Source: Nymphaea colorata (taxonomy: Eukaryota > Streptophyta > Magnoliopsida > Nymphaeales > Nymphaeaceae). Taken from it: DNA of 64,000 bases. Every line of letters begins with the position of its first letter. Positions within the stretch are counted from its first letter, which is position 1. Location: NCBI RefSeq assembly GCF_008831285.2, contig NC_045144.1, positions 14,125,858-14,189,857 of the forward strand, in the 5' to 3' direction. A program made the translations under genes and the position numbers. Shown one piece after another: positions 25,173 through 35,661 of this stretch. Below the pieces are notes generated by a model. The model ran no database searches. It had not been told where the DNA came from and saw only the letters and a program-made list of their open reading frames with translations.

Positions 25173-26882
25173 TCATTCCCAGTTCGGCGCCCATTTTCCT
25201 TTGGGTCTACTCCTGAGTGGAACTATGGATCTTAAAACAAGATCATTTACCTGAAATTTTCTTTCAATGACTGATTTGGCATAATGTCGGGCGACTCTCT
25301 TACGATAGACTTCGGCATGCTCTGCCGCTTGTAGTCTTTTCTCGTCTAAGAGGTCTAATTGAGCAAGTCTCTTTTTTTGATATTTGCTAATTGGGAGTTC
25401 AATGAGAGCAGCAAATTTCATTGCTGGTTTTTGGACATGTAATGGAAGGACAATTTCCGTTCCATATACTAATTCTGCTGGTGTAGCATTGGTGGGTGTC
25501 CGAATTGTAGTTCGATACGCCCAAAGTGCATTGTGCATTTTCTCGTGCCAATCTCGGCCTGTTTCAACAATCCTTTCTAAGACACGAATCAAAATCTTGT
25601 TGGTTGCTTCTGCCTGACCATTACCTTGAGGGTAATATGGGGCAGAAAAGTGATGTTGTATTTTGTGTTTGTGACAAAGATTGCGCATTTTCTCATTTTT
25701 GAAATGAGTACCGTTATCAGAAACGATATCATGCGGGATGCCAAATCTACACAAAAGATTTTTGTGAATGAAGGACACTACGTGTTGTCCTTCGACTGTT
25801 TTTAAAGTGATCGCTTCCACCCATTTGGTGAAGTAATCTGTAGCTGCAAGAAAATACCTGTGTCCATTTGAGGCAGGTGGATTGATTGGACCGACTACGT
25901 CGAAGGCCCACATGGAGAATGGCCATGGTGAGCTAACCGAATGAAGGTACGCTATTGGAGCATGAATTGATGGTGCATGCAACTGACATTTGATGCATTT
26001 CTTGACAAATTGGTGACAGTCTCTTTGCATTGTGGGCCAATAGTACCCTGCTCTGACTATCTGCTTGACGAGGGTTTGATACCCTACATGTCCCCCACAA
26101 ATTCCTTCATGGGCTTCTTGAATGACTTCTAGTGCCTCATTTGCATCGAGACATCTAGCATATTCTGTGTTGAATCCTCTTCTGTATAGGATGTCGGCTA
26201 GAATGAAATATCTTAAAGACATGTGTCTCAAAACTCTTTGCTCTTTTCGAGACATTTCTGGTGGAAGTGTTCCAGTTTGGAGAAAATCCTTGATGTTCTG
26301 ATACCATGGTGTTTCTCTACTTTCTGCTTGCAACACATGTTCTGGTATGACAAAAGATGGTTGCTCGAGTCTTCCAACTTCAAAAGATCTGATAGATTCT
26401 CCAGGTTTGAAGGCAATGGTAGAGCCTAAACTGGCTAAACCGTCTGCTATTGGGTTAAATTCTCTTTTGACATGTAAGAGTTGACATTCCTCGAACTGTC
26501 TTAAGAGGGAAGCAGATAACTCTTGATATGAGATCAATTTTTGATCTTTGACTTGCCAATCTCCATTGACCTGACTGACAGCTAAGAGAGAATCTCCAAA
26601 AATGCGAACTCTCTGCACTTTAAATTTGAGCAACATTTTGAGTCCTTGGATTAGGGCCTCGTACTCTGCCATATTATGCGTGCAGGAAAAATTCAATTTG
26701 AGAGAGTAAGGAATCATTTCCCTTTCTGGTGTAATGAAAAGTATCCCAATGCCTGCCCCAGCTGTGCTCTTAGATCCATCAAAGTACATCACCCAAATCG
26801 GCTCTGGTTCAGTTGTCAGGATTTGCTCATCAGGAAAATCATCATTTGTTCTAGTTTCTTCATATAGAGGAAAATCTGCCAA
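25173..26882 (-). CDS. Pol: second RNase H plus integrase (first copy)
   Basis: 569 codons. Residues about 30-155 form the additional RNase H of Tat-type elements, with acidic residues at D35 (YFDGSKS), E73 (MAEYEAL), D97 (FGDS) and D147 (ADGLASL). Integrase follows: an HHCC zinc site (GGHVGYQTL ... CIKCQLH), then the DDE core with WAFDVVG, VSDNGTHF and QAEATNK. These join the element's DNA to host DNA. The frame is the same as the reverse transcriptase ORF upstream, and only a TAA at 26919-26921 separates them. The C-terminus ends at a TGA where related sequence normally continues. The start Met is only the first available one, because this is part of a polyprotein. It is unbroken here but split by a one-base deletion in the second assembly copy. 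Confidence 0.9.
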   Translation of the reverse strand: MADFPLYEETRTNDDFPDEQILTTEPEPIWVMYFDGSKSTAGAGIGILFITPEREMIPYSLKLNFSCTHNMAEYEALIQGLKMLLKFKVQRVRIFGDSLLAVSQVNGDWQVKDQKLISYQELSASLLRQFEECQLLHVKREFNPIADGLASLGSTIAFKPGESIRSFEVGRLEQPSFVIPEHVLQAESRETPWYQNIKDFLQTGTLPPEMSRKEQRVLRHMSLRYFILADILYRRGFNTEYARCLDANEALEVIQEAHEGICGGHVGYQTLVKQIVRAGYYWPTMQRDCHQFVKKCIKCQLHAPSIHAPIAYLHSVSSPWPFSMWAFDVVGPINPPASNGHRYFLAATDYFTKWVEAITLKTVEGQHVVSFIHKNLLCRFGIPHDIVSDNGTHFKNEKMRNLCHKHKIQHHFSAPYYPQGNGQAEATNKILIRVLERIVETGRDWHEKMHNALWAYRTTIRTPTNATPAELVYGTEIVLPLHVQKPAMKFAALIELPISKYQKKRLAQLDLLDEKRLQAAEHAEVYRKRVARHYAKSVIERKFQVNDLVLRSIVPLRSRPKGKWAPNWE

Positions 26883-26918
26883 TTGGTCTGCAATGGCTTG
26901 CCCCTTGATTGATTTTTG

Positions 26919-28370
26919 TTACACATATTCCAAATCATATTGCATCAGCAAAACCTGCCACTTTGCTATCCTTCCATTCAGAAATGGTTGTTCGAGGATA
27001 TATTTGAGTGGATTAAGTTTGGATAAAATTTTAACTTCACAAGCCAATAGATAATGCCTTAATTTTTGACACATCCACACCAAGGCTAAGCAAGTTTTTT
27101 CCATGTGCGAGTAGTTCTTTTCATACTGCACAAATGTCTTACTGATGTAATAAATGGCATGTTCTATTCGACATCCTTCTTCATATTGAGCCAGAAATCC
27201 ACCACAGGCTGAATCGTTAATTGTGATGTAAAGGAGTAGAGGTTTCCCCAAAATTGGAGCTTTTAAAATTGGTGGGCAAAGGAGATACTTCTTGATCTTT
27301 TCGAATGAGGCTTGACATTCATGCCCCCATTCAAATTTGACTCCTTTTCGCAGTAAATGGTTGAAGGGTTCGCACCTCATGGCAAGATTAGATATAAATC
27401 TTCTGATTGACTGAATTCTGCCTTGCAAGCTGCGTAGCTCCTTAAGATTTGTTGGGGGTGACATTTCGATGATCGCCTTTGCTTTGGATGGATCCATCTC
27501 GATTCCCTTTTTGCTGACCATAAATCCCAAAAGCTTACCGGATTCCACACCAAATACACATTTTTGTGGATTCAATCTAAGTTTGTATTGTAAGAGTCTA
27601 TCAAAAACTTGAGAGAGAATGTTGATGTGATTCTCCCTTGTTTTTGACTTAATTAGTAGATCATCTACATATGCATCCATGATTTGATGCATTTGGTCAT
27701 GAAAAATAGCTGCCATAGCCCTTTGATATGTTGCACCAGCGTTCTTCAAACCAAATGGCATTACTGTATAGCAGAAGATACCCCATGGGGTTGTAAATGA
27801 TGTTTTGGCTTGATCTTGAGCTGCCAACTTAATTTGGTTATAACCAGAATATCCATCCATAAAGGAGAACATAGCGTGACCTGCAGTACTGTCTACCCAC
27901 AAGTCAATGTTTGGAAGTGGGTAGTCATCCTTTGGTGTAGCCTTATTCAAATCTCTGAAATCGATGCAGAGCCGAATTTTGCCATTTTTCTTTGGGACTG
28001 CCACAATGTTTGCTAACCATTCAGGATAGTCGATTGTTCGGATGAACCCTGCCTTTAGTAGGTTTTCTAGGCCTTCCTTAACTTGCCCCTCAAGACGAGG
28101 GTCTAGTTTCCTCAACTTTTGTTTGATTGGTTTGCATTCTGGTTTCAATGGTAGTCGATGCTCGACTAATTTTGTATCAAGTCCTGGCATGTCCTCATAA
28201 GTCCACGCAAAGGCTTCTTGATGCTTTTTGAGGAAGTCTATCAACTCTTTTCTTTCTTCTACTGAGAGACTTGTTTCAATTTGCAAAATCTTTAGACTCT
28301 CTTCCGTGCCAATGTTAATTTTCTCAATCGGATCATTAATCAGAGGTGACGGTTGATCTTGCTTTCTCAT
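26919..28370 (-). CDS. Pol: reverse transcriptase plus first RNase H (first copy)
   Basis: 483 codons. An N-terminal linker is followed by reverse transcriptase boxes: LCIDFRDLNKATPKDDYPLP, FMDGYSGYNQI, TPWGIFCYTVMPFGL, the catalytic AYVDDLLIKSKT box, and LGFMVS. A connection domain and a first, weakened RNase H (LLLYITINDSACGGFL ... HMEKTCLALVW) close the frame. It copies the element RNA into DNA inside virus-like particles. The frame stops at an in-frame TAA (shared by both assembly copies) directly before the second RNase H. The true N-terminus is further upstream: in the second copy the frame opens at 44475. A missing A near 28428 here shifts that part out of frame. Confidence 0.9.
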   Translation of the reverse strand: MRKQDQPSPLINDPIEKINIGTEESLKILQIETSLSVEERKELIDFLKKHQEAFAWTYEDMPGLDTKLVEHRLPLKPECKPIKQKLRKLDPRLEGQVKEGLENLLKAGFIRTIDYPEWLANIVAVPKKNGKIRLCIDFRDLNKATPKDDYPLPNIDLWVDSTAGHAMFSFMDGYSGYNQIKLAAQDQAKTSFTTPWGIFCYTVMPFGLKNAGATYQRAMAAIFHDQMHQIMDAYVDDLLIKSKTRENHINILSQVFDRLLQYKLRLNPQKCVFGVESGKLLGFMVSKKGIEMDPSKAKAIIEMSPPTNLKELRSLQGRIQSIRRFISNLAMRCEPFNHLLRKGVKFEWGHECQASFEKIKKYLLCPPILKAPILGKPLLLYITINDSACGGFLAQYEEGCRIEHAIYYISKTFVQYEKNYSHMEKTCLALVWMCQKLRHYLLACEVKILSKLNPLKYILEQPFLNGRIAKWQVLLMQYDLEYV

Positions 28371-28610
28371 TTGGATGAACTCTGGACATTCGGCCTTAGT
28401 GAGTTCTGGATTTATCTCCTTAAAGCTTTTGATGTTTGATCCTCAAATGTCATCCTAAAGATTGTAAAGAAGTTAGATGAAATTTGAGACATTGTATATG
28501 GAAGTAATTTGCATTTGTCATTGTATTTTTGAAGGTATTACAAATGAAGACACTTGGTCTATTTGAGTACAATGACGACAAAATGACAAAATGATGGCGG
28601 ATTTGTTGAT
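28371..28610 (-). other. Protease to pol junction, candidate intron or frameshift zone (first copy)
   Basis: About 240 bp in which the protease frame ends at 28611 and pol opens in a different frame (judged from the second copy). On the minus strand a CTAAC branch-like site, a pyrimidine tract and TTTAG lie at about 28455-28480. A GT preceded by AG lies at 28633. Joining these two gives no continuous frame in my reading, so the intron is unproven. Confidence 0.3.
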
Positions 28611-28820
28611 TCAAATTGATGGTGAACATCCACCTATGGTATTGCTCTTGACGAAAGGTACTGGCTTGAATTCTTCCTCAACATCCACTTTTTCATAGCT
28701 TTGGCACCCCAAGGCTTGAGTGCCTCGTTGTCCTGTCAAGGTAATTGGTTCCAAGTTTCCATTTTCATGTTTGCCAAGGCCAGTAAATGACTGGTAGCCA
28801 TGGCGTATGAGTAAATCCAA
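28611..28820 (-). CDS. G-patch-like tail after the protease (first copy)
   Basis: The frame continues that of the protease with only a TGA (28821-28823) between. It contains LLIRHGYQSFTGLGKHENGN followed by a Gly-containing end (TQALG). This matches the G-patch pattern, a glycine-rich nucleic-acid-binding segment known behind some retroviral and retrotransposon proteases. The first codon is TTG, so it is not an independent gene but the end of the protease polyprotein cut off by a nonsense codon. The second copy at 44595-44804 is identical. Confidence 0.6.
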   Translation of the reverse strand: MDLLIRHGYQSFTGLGKHENGNLEPITLTGQRGTQALGCQSYEKVDVEEEFKPVPFVKSNTIGGCSPSI

Positions 28821-29605
28821 TCATTTCTCATTCTGGCAGAATTTCTTGAACAACGGATGACTTTTGTAACTTGTTTCAAGTTTGGTACCCTTTTTCACCC
28901 ATACCTGTTTCTTTGGTTTCTGAATGGCCAATCTGCTAAGACTTTGAGATATTTCTTCCTCTTTGCAGACTCGAATACTAGGTACCTCAATTGTATATGT
29001 TGGTACCGGAATCATTGGGTACAAGCCGACTTTTCTATCCTCTGCATAGATGGTTATAGAATTCCCGTTGTGAGTCCATTTGACACATTGATGTAGAGTG
29101 GAGGGAACTGCATTGGTAGCATGGATCCATGGCCTGCCAAGCAACAAGTTGAAGGAGGGTTCTATATCCACCACATGAAATAAAACCCGATGATACGTCT
29201 CAGAAATATTCAAATCCAGACATATGCATCCTAGGCATGGTTGTCCTGTCCCGTCATATCCATGGATGAAAATTGTGGATGGAGTATAGTCGGCCTGTCT
29301 TATGCCCAACTCACAAGCTGTTTGTTGTGGACAGATGTTCAGGCTTGCTCCACCATCAATTAAAACGTGGGAGACTCTGGTGCCCCTTGTCTCTATCACT
29401 ATGTGCAAGGCGTCATTGTGCGATGCACCTCCAGTTGGTAGATCTTTATCAGAGAATATGATCGGACTATTTTCACATAGTTCAAAAGCCCATTCATTCC
29501 CCCTGTTAGGGCTAAACCCTCCCTTCTTGACTTCAGGTAAGGGGTCCAATTCATTGAAAATGGATTCCAATGGTTCAGGGTCGCACACTTGTGACTTCTG
29601 ATCAA
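28821..29605 (-). CDS. Aspartic protease region (first copy)
   Basis: About 255 codons. The active-site triplet lies in VLIDGGASLNICP, and the flap and hydrophobic-hydrophobic-Gly motif in FNLLLGRPWIHA, the usual pattern of a retropepsin that matures gag and pol. A basic C-terminal part (KPKKQVWVKKGTK) precedes the stop. This frame is open here but carries two single-base indels in the second copy (near 45017 and 45487), so the first copy is probably the correct reading. Confidence 0.85.
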
Positions 29606-29757
29606 TCTCTGTCAGATGGTCTTGTTTAACCAGTCCGATTTGTGCATTGATGGATCATTTATCATGTTTGAAAAGCAATCCAAAGAAATCCAGGGACGCT
29701 GTATCCTTTTGTTTGTCACCATAATTTGACGACCTGTTGAAAATCTGACCATCGAAA

Positions 29758-31170
29758 CTATTCTTTGCCATGTTTAGGAAAAGGATTCTTGAGAATGTCC
29801 GGCTGTTCACTGACCTCTTTGATTATTTCTTTGTCAACTGCATCTTGCACAATATTTTTAAGTACAAGACAGTCTTCTGTATCATGTCCTGGAGCGCGAT
29901 GAAATTTGCAGAATTGCTCTTTGTTTTTCCCCATCATTGGTGGGGGGTTGAGACTTTTGGGAGGAACAGAGTACCTCTTTCGATTAGCATATGCATGACC
30001 TCTTCATAACTTTGTTGTAATGGGGTGAATTTTCTATCGTACCCCATCCAGGATGTTTGTTTTTTGTGCCACTACTACTGCCACTAGCTCTGTCCATTAC
30101 CCCTTTATTCTTGGGATATTCGGACTTTTCTTTCTTGAAGGCTGTAGCGTTGGCCACGATATTGGCTGGAGCATTCTGACTTCTGCTATTCTTCTTTGTA
30201 TCTTCCCTTACTTTTACCGGGATGACAGCATCAAAAGCTCCATTCTCAATTCCTGCTTCAATGCATTCTGCCCTCTCAGTGAGATCGATGAAAGACTTGA
30301 TTGGAGCATTGGAAATGAGGCTCCTTAATGGTTGTGTCAAATTGTTTATGATCAATCCCAGTGCATGGGATTGAGAGATTGGGTCTCTCATCTTGTTGCA
30401 AGAAGACCTCCACCTTGAATAAAATCTCTCACCTTTTCACCTGGCCTCTGTTTTAGATAACATAATGTGGTGATCGTTGGTGCAGTTTCAACGTTTTGAA
30501 TGAACCTTTCGATGAAAAGGTTGATTAACATGTCAAAATTTTTCAATTCCACTGGGTTGATGTGTTCCCGATACCATTGAGCTGCAATTCCTTCTAGGCT
30601 TTTAGGAAAACATCGAAAGAGGGCCCTATGATTGTGGCGAATTTGTAGCATTCAGCAAAGAACATGGCCAAATGTGCCTTTGGGTCTCCATGGCCATCAA
30701 ATTTGATAAATTTCTTGGGCAAGTTTTTTATGTGTTTGTCATTTTCGAAGCTTTCGTAGAAATCTTCGCAAGTGAAATTCCTCTTGTTCTTGCCTTTAAG
30801 TTGTACTGCATTTAACTTCTTTTCAACTTCCTGGATTTTTGTTTTCCAGGATTCTCCCTTCTTCTTTTTCTTGGGAGTTTTCGGTTCTTCCTCACTACTA
30901 GATTCTGTTGTAGCGTCTTCAGAAGAGTCTGAACTGCTTAATGAGTACTTTCTTGTTTTCTTCCCTTTCTTTTTGGCTTTTCTGCCTGTGCTTGTTCTTC
31001 ATTGAACATGATCATGTATTTCCGGAATCTTCTGTATTCCTCAAATTCCAGGTCATTTATTTCCAGCTGGGAGGTGTTTCTGAGGAGGATTCTTCTCCCC
31101 TGTCTCCTATAAAAGGTTGATCAAGCTCCATTTCACTCCTTCTCCTGCTTTGGCTTCTGGTTTCAACCAT
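29758..31170 (-). pseudogene. Gag (first copy, frameshifted reading)
   Basis: The same protein as the intact 45747-47162, but broken into at least three frames by single-base indels (near 29955, 30045, 30405, 30640 and 30985). The Arg-rich N-terminus, the HLAMFF/AQWYREHINP capsid core and the CKFHRAPGHDTEDC zinc-knuckle-like motif are all present. Because most breaks are one-base length differences and absent from the other copy, sequence errors near contig ends are more likely than real decay. Confidence 0.8.
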
Positions 31171-31395
31171 AAAGCAGATGTTCACCTTGCAAGAAGAAAA
31201 TTGAAAATGTTAGGATGTGAATTGATGAGAGATGACAAATTTTGATTACATATTAAAAGAAAGATGAGAATGACAAAACTTGACAAAGTTTAACATAACT
31301 TGACAAAACTTAACAAATTTTGGCTTAATGACAATGAACTAGACATGACAATCTAGGATAGAAGGATAGATGGGCGGACTTCATCCCACCATTTT

Positions 31396-32427
31396 TCATA
31401 TTTGGGACCCATTCCTGGACCAAGGACAAGATACAAGTGAGCAAATGATTCCCAACGTTGCTGGCATAGGTGTATATCCGGACCACTCTTCAGTGTCTAG
31501 TTCACACTCCACAATGGCTCCTTCCAACTCAATTGGATATGCCTTCCTCTGACGCAGTGAGAATTGCCTGAGGCAACGCTCTGGATGATATTCAATTATG
31601 AAAAACGGTCCCAATAGAAGACTTCCTCTGACTGGGTTGTAAGTGTATCTTGACTTGATGACCTCTCGATCAAAGAAGTCCCAAATGATGGTGGAGTCAT
31701 CAACTTCCTCCATCTTTCTGCGGTAGTGCTCCATACTGGATAACTGACCGTCTGTGTTTTGAAAATGATATGATTGTGGCCCCACATGTTTGTAGAACCA
31801 TGCTTGTAGTGCAAAGACACATCCTTCTATCGAGTCTGCATCTCCAATTGAAAATTTGGCTAACCCTCTGTAAAGGAATGCCAAGGCTGCCATTGCTATG
31901 GAAATGTGACGGACTTTGACATGCCCCCATTTTCTGAAGAGGCGAGCTATGCGAAAATCCATTATGTGTTCTTCATTATTGAAGAAGATAAGACCCACGG
32001 TACAAGTCACCATGGAGTTTTTGTACTTGTCTGCAACACTTCTTGGTAGTGACGCAGGGTTGACAAATTGGGAGTATATTTCACCAAGCTCTTGTAGTTG
32101 AAGATATTGATGTCCATCTTTCTCTAGAAAATGCCAACTCCTTTTCCCTGTGAGTTTACGAATCACTTCTAGAGTTTTGACTTGACCTTGGTTTACAAGG
32201 AACTGGTCTTCAATTGGACCTCTTGGGTCACCTTTTGGTTCTGGCAAACCCATAATGTTGGAGAACTCATCAAGAGTGATTGTCATTTCACCCCATGGAA
32301 ACCAGAATGTGTTGGTCCTTGGGTTCCATCTTTCAGCAATTGCATGGATTAGATTGCCATTGATAGGTTGTATGGCAAGACTGACTGCTTCTTCAAGACC
32401 GCAATCCTCTAAGTGATCCAGGAACAT
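31396..32427 (-). CDS. Plant mobile domain (PMD) ORF upstream of gag (first copy)
   Basis: 343 codons beginning MFLDHLEDCGLEEAV. Family landmarks are TFWFPWGEMTITLDEF, IMGLPEPKGDP, LYRGLAKFSIGD, and LLLGPFFIIEYHPERCLRQF, the last matching the PMD signature around the VLRQFG box. PMD proteins of plants (MAIN, MAIL1) act in the nucleus in gene regulation and transposon silencing. Here it stands as the first ORF after a leader of about 0.9 kb, on the same strand as gag and pol. The last 15 or so residues differ from the second copy because of single-base losses near 31460-31480; the second copy (47346-48422, 358 codons) is likelier right. Function in the element is unknown. Confidence 0.85.
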   Translation of the reverse strand: MFLDHLEDCGLEEAVSLAIQPINGNLIHAIAERWNPRTNTFWFPWGEMTITLDEFSNIMGLPEPKGDPRGPIEDQFLVNQGQVKTLEVIRKLTGKRSWHFLEKDGHQYLQLQELGEIYSQFVNPASLPRSVADKYKNSMVTCTVGLIFFNNEEHIMDFRIARLFRKWGHVKVRHISIAMAALAFLYRGLAKFSIGDADSIEGCVFALQAWFYKHVGPQSYHFQNTDGQLSSMEHYRRKMEEVDDSTIIWDFFDREVIKSRYTYNPVRGSLLLGPFFIIEYHPERCLRQFSLRQRKAYPIELEGAIVECELDTEEWSGYTPMPATLGIICSLVSCPWSRNGSQI

Positions 32428-33330
32428 ACACCGAAAAGTTGGGTACCATAAAAGATACCACTGAGGTAGGTAGACTCAACTTGGGATGATGCGAAGTCCG
32501 GATCGGCCTTGACATGACCCGAATAGGATGTGGTCATATGGAAAGATACTTTCTGAGTCCATCTAGACAAGAGAAGGTATTAGACTTTGACATGAATTGA
32601 CCCAATAGAGACTCGAGAAGAGTTTTGACATTGGGTTTGGACATGGACTTAGGGGCAAAGTAAAACATCACATGCGTCCAAACAAGCAGTTAATGAAAAA
32701 TTGATAATGCAATTCCTATGACTCTTGCCTATATGCATTATTTTGAAAATTGGTCTTGGAACTATGGAAAATAAATGGGTAAATGGTTCTTTATTTATCC
32801 AAAATTTATGGTATACCTATATATCAAATTTATGGTACCACCATTGACTCCTCCAAGGGTTTTCTAGATTTGGGCTCTCCATTTCTCCTTGTTCACCCAT
32901 CGATATACCGGGACTATTGTCCGTTTCGGTACTAATGGGGGACTTCTCAGTCCAATTGGGTGGTCCAGTTGTAAGGCTATATCTTGGACTAATGTCCTAG
33001 AAATAGCCCGGCAACATGATGACCGGGATATGATATAGGTAATGATTTGTTTTTCAAAATTCATGAGAAGATGCAAAATAGATGGCTCTATTGCATACAT
33101 TCCTAAGAGATGGATTTGAAATTTTGAGAGCATACATGGGCTGCATACAATCCTTAAATTGAGGAGGGGTAGGATAAATTGAAATGAATGAGGTTCATGA
33201 AATCTCCTCAATGTACACTACATGATGTCGGTATGCATTTTTGCGAATTTTTTATTTGTGCAATTGATGTCCGACATTGGTGAAAATAACTCATATATGA
33301 TCCAAATAAGTCTTTAGACAAACAATGACG
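32428..33330 (-). other. 5' leader between primer site and PMD ORF (first copy)
   Basis: About 0.9 kb untranslated leader. A 115-codon minus frame at 32864-33211 (131 codons in the other copy, 48813-49208) has no recognisable domain and differs at its end between the copies, so I do not call it a gene. Upstream short frames could affect translation of the PMD ORF. Confidence 0.55.
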
Positions 33331-33349
33331 GGTCCCACCGGGTGTGCCA
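33331..33349 (-). promoter_or_regulatory. Primer-binding site, young element (first copy)
   Basis: The minus strand reads TGGCACACCCGGTGGGACC, starting with TGG (complement of tRNA CCA) two bases from the LTR end. The tRNA cannot be named with certainty from memory. The second copy lies at 49328-49346. Confidence 0.75.
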
Positions 33350-33351
33350 TC

Positions 33352-35561
33352 TGTTCGCACCCCACTCCTTTTTCAAGGAGGTCGAAATGCGAGTCAGCAA
33401 AATTCTTTTAAAATTGGGGTTTTGAGAAAATTTTCAAGAGAAAGGGATCTGCTCGTTGGTACGAGGTCCAACCGTTCCTGCCGCCTTTAACAGGGGTAAT
33501 TAGACCAAGGACTAAGGATCATTTGGATCATATACGAGTTATTGATGTAAGTCCTATATGCTTATGCATTGAGGTTTTGGATTCAAGAACCGAAATTCAT
33601 TTTTTTGAATAAATGAATTTGAATATTGGGGTTTTCGAGTTGGTTTAAAAACCTTTGTTTGGTGTTATTTGAAGCACATAATTCTTGAGGATTTTGAAGA
33701 TTTGGAATTGAGTTCTTGTTGTGAACTCTAGATGATGATGATCATCTTATGATAAAAATTGATGTTGAACTCTTCTTTTGTCAATCATGTGATTTGTAAA
33801 TTCATTCTTTTGAAGGAACATAGGTTCCAAATGTTAGAAAACATGTTGTTTTTCAAATGCACTTTGGCCAAAGATTATGAATGCATTGCTTGTGTTTTCT
33901 TTTGAAGTTAGTGAGGTTTACAAATTCTCATTGCAATATGACTTGGTCACTTTTTGCAACTTAAATTTGAATCACTTAATTTCTTGAGAATGTGCATGTG
34001 GTGCTATTGATTTTGAGTAAAAGTGAATGCATGAAACGAGAAGGAAACTATATGGAACATTCATTCTTCTCTCTCTCATAATCCCTCAAGATTCATTCAT
34101 ATGAAACATACATTCTTCACTCCCTCATAATCTCTCAAAGTCCGTATTGCACGTCATACAATCTATGCATGAAGATTGATTAAAATGTAGGACTTTCTCT
34201 ATATGTGCTCTTATATGATTAAGCACATGAATTAGAGATGTAGTCATAAGCTTGAGGCTTGACAAAAAATTATCCAAATGGTGAAATATATAAATGATGT
34301 CAAGTTAAATCTTTGAAATGGATGGGAGACATGGAGGACATCCACTTTGTTCTCAAAATAGCTAAAAATCAGACTTGTGTTGATTTAAATAGCTGAAAAT
34401 TGTCGACATTGATTCCAATAAATAGTTGTTTCTTATATGGAAATGACAAGTTTTCAAATAGATTCAAATTCCAGATTTTAGTAATGAGATCGTCAACTCT
34501 TTGGATGATTCTAGGATAGTTGGTATTTCAAATATGTAAACTTTGACATTCTTAAACCAATTCCTATGAAACATGATCTGATTTCAACAACATACATACA
34601 TCTTACGTATGGATTTGCTGAAATTAAGTAAATGAATGATGAAAAGCTGGACATCATTCCTAGCCGTAAGCAAATGAAAATAAACCCTCCCACGAATTGC
34701 TGGAATTAAAATAAATCAACAATAAGCTAAAGTAGAAGAGAAGTGAGTTAAGATCACCTACCTTGCGGTCGGTCTTGATGTTTGTCCTTCGTCTTCACTT
34801 GTTTTCTAACTCAAGCAATCCTAAGCAAGAATCCAACCGTGATTCAAGCTTAGCAAAGCTAGAATAAGAAATAGCTTGCTTGCTAGAATTTGGAGTGGTA
34901 AGAGGCTTCTCACCACGAAAATCCTAAGTAAGGGTTCACTTAAGCACCCTAACTTAGAAATCAATTGGGGAAATAGAGAAAGTGAAGAAGAAAATGGGAG
35001 AAAAAGGGGAAGGGGGCTTGGACGAACCTTTCTCTCTTCCTTGGCTTCTCCCCCTAGCTCCTTGGCTGCAGCAATTTGATAGAATGCTCCAAAATTTCGT
35101 CCTCCCCCCCTTCGTGGCCAAGGAGGTTTATATAGAGGAGGAGGTGGGTTCAACCACCTTCTTAAACTCACCTTGGGAACTTGCTTAAGACCTTGGGACT
35201 TGTAAAATGAGTTAAATAGACTTTAAAGGCTCTAATTGACCATTCTCAGCCCATTTCACGAGCTGTGGGCTGGCTAGGTTTGGTTCAACATGGGTTCAGA
35301 CTTAGGTGGACCATCTGACCAAAATTTTGATAAAATGCCCTTGCACAGGTTTTGCATTTATTTTGTACTATTTATTTATTTTTGTTTGAAATCGAGCTTT
35401 AAGGTTAAAACCTAGTTACTAAACTCCAAATCCATTGATTATGATAATTCAATTAAATTTTAATAAAATTTAAAAATTTTATCAATTGTTCGAAAAGGGT
35501 ATTTTCATCCAAAACTTGATTGAAAATGGATTTCAATTGAATCAAACTTTCACTGAGAAAT
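33352..35561 (-). repeat. Young element, 5' LTR (first copy, cut by the gap)
   Basis: Begins TGTTCGCACC and follows the substitution pattern of the LTR at 49349-52602 (for example GATCTGCTCGTTGG against GATCCGCTCGTCGG in the other LTR). It carries many single-base losses, and about 70 bp that the 49349 LTR keeps near 50660-50720 are missing. It breaks off at the N gap. The pattern fits a poorly corrected contig end. Confidence 0.85.
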
Positions 35562-35661
35562 NNNNNNNNNNNNNNNNNNNNNNNNNNNNNNNNNNNNNNN
35601 NNNNNNNNNNNNNNNNNNNNNNNNNNNNNNNNNNNNNNNNNNNNNNNNNNNNNNNNNNNNN
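35562..35661. other. Assembly gap of 100 N
   Basis: Exactly 100 unknown bases, the conventional length for a gap of unknown size. The sequences on its two sides do not continue each other. The right side restarts at the equivalent of position 19653. Confidence 0.98.

Noticed and set aside
32864-33211. 115-codon minus frame in the 5' leader of the young element
   Set aside because: No domain is visible, and its C-terminus changes between the two assembly copies because of a one-base difference.
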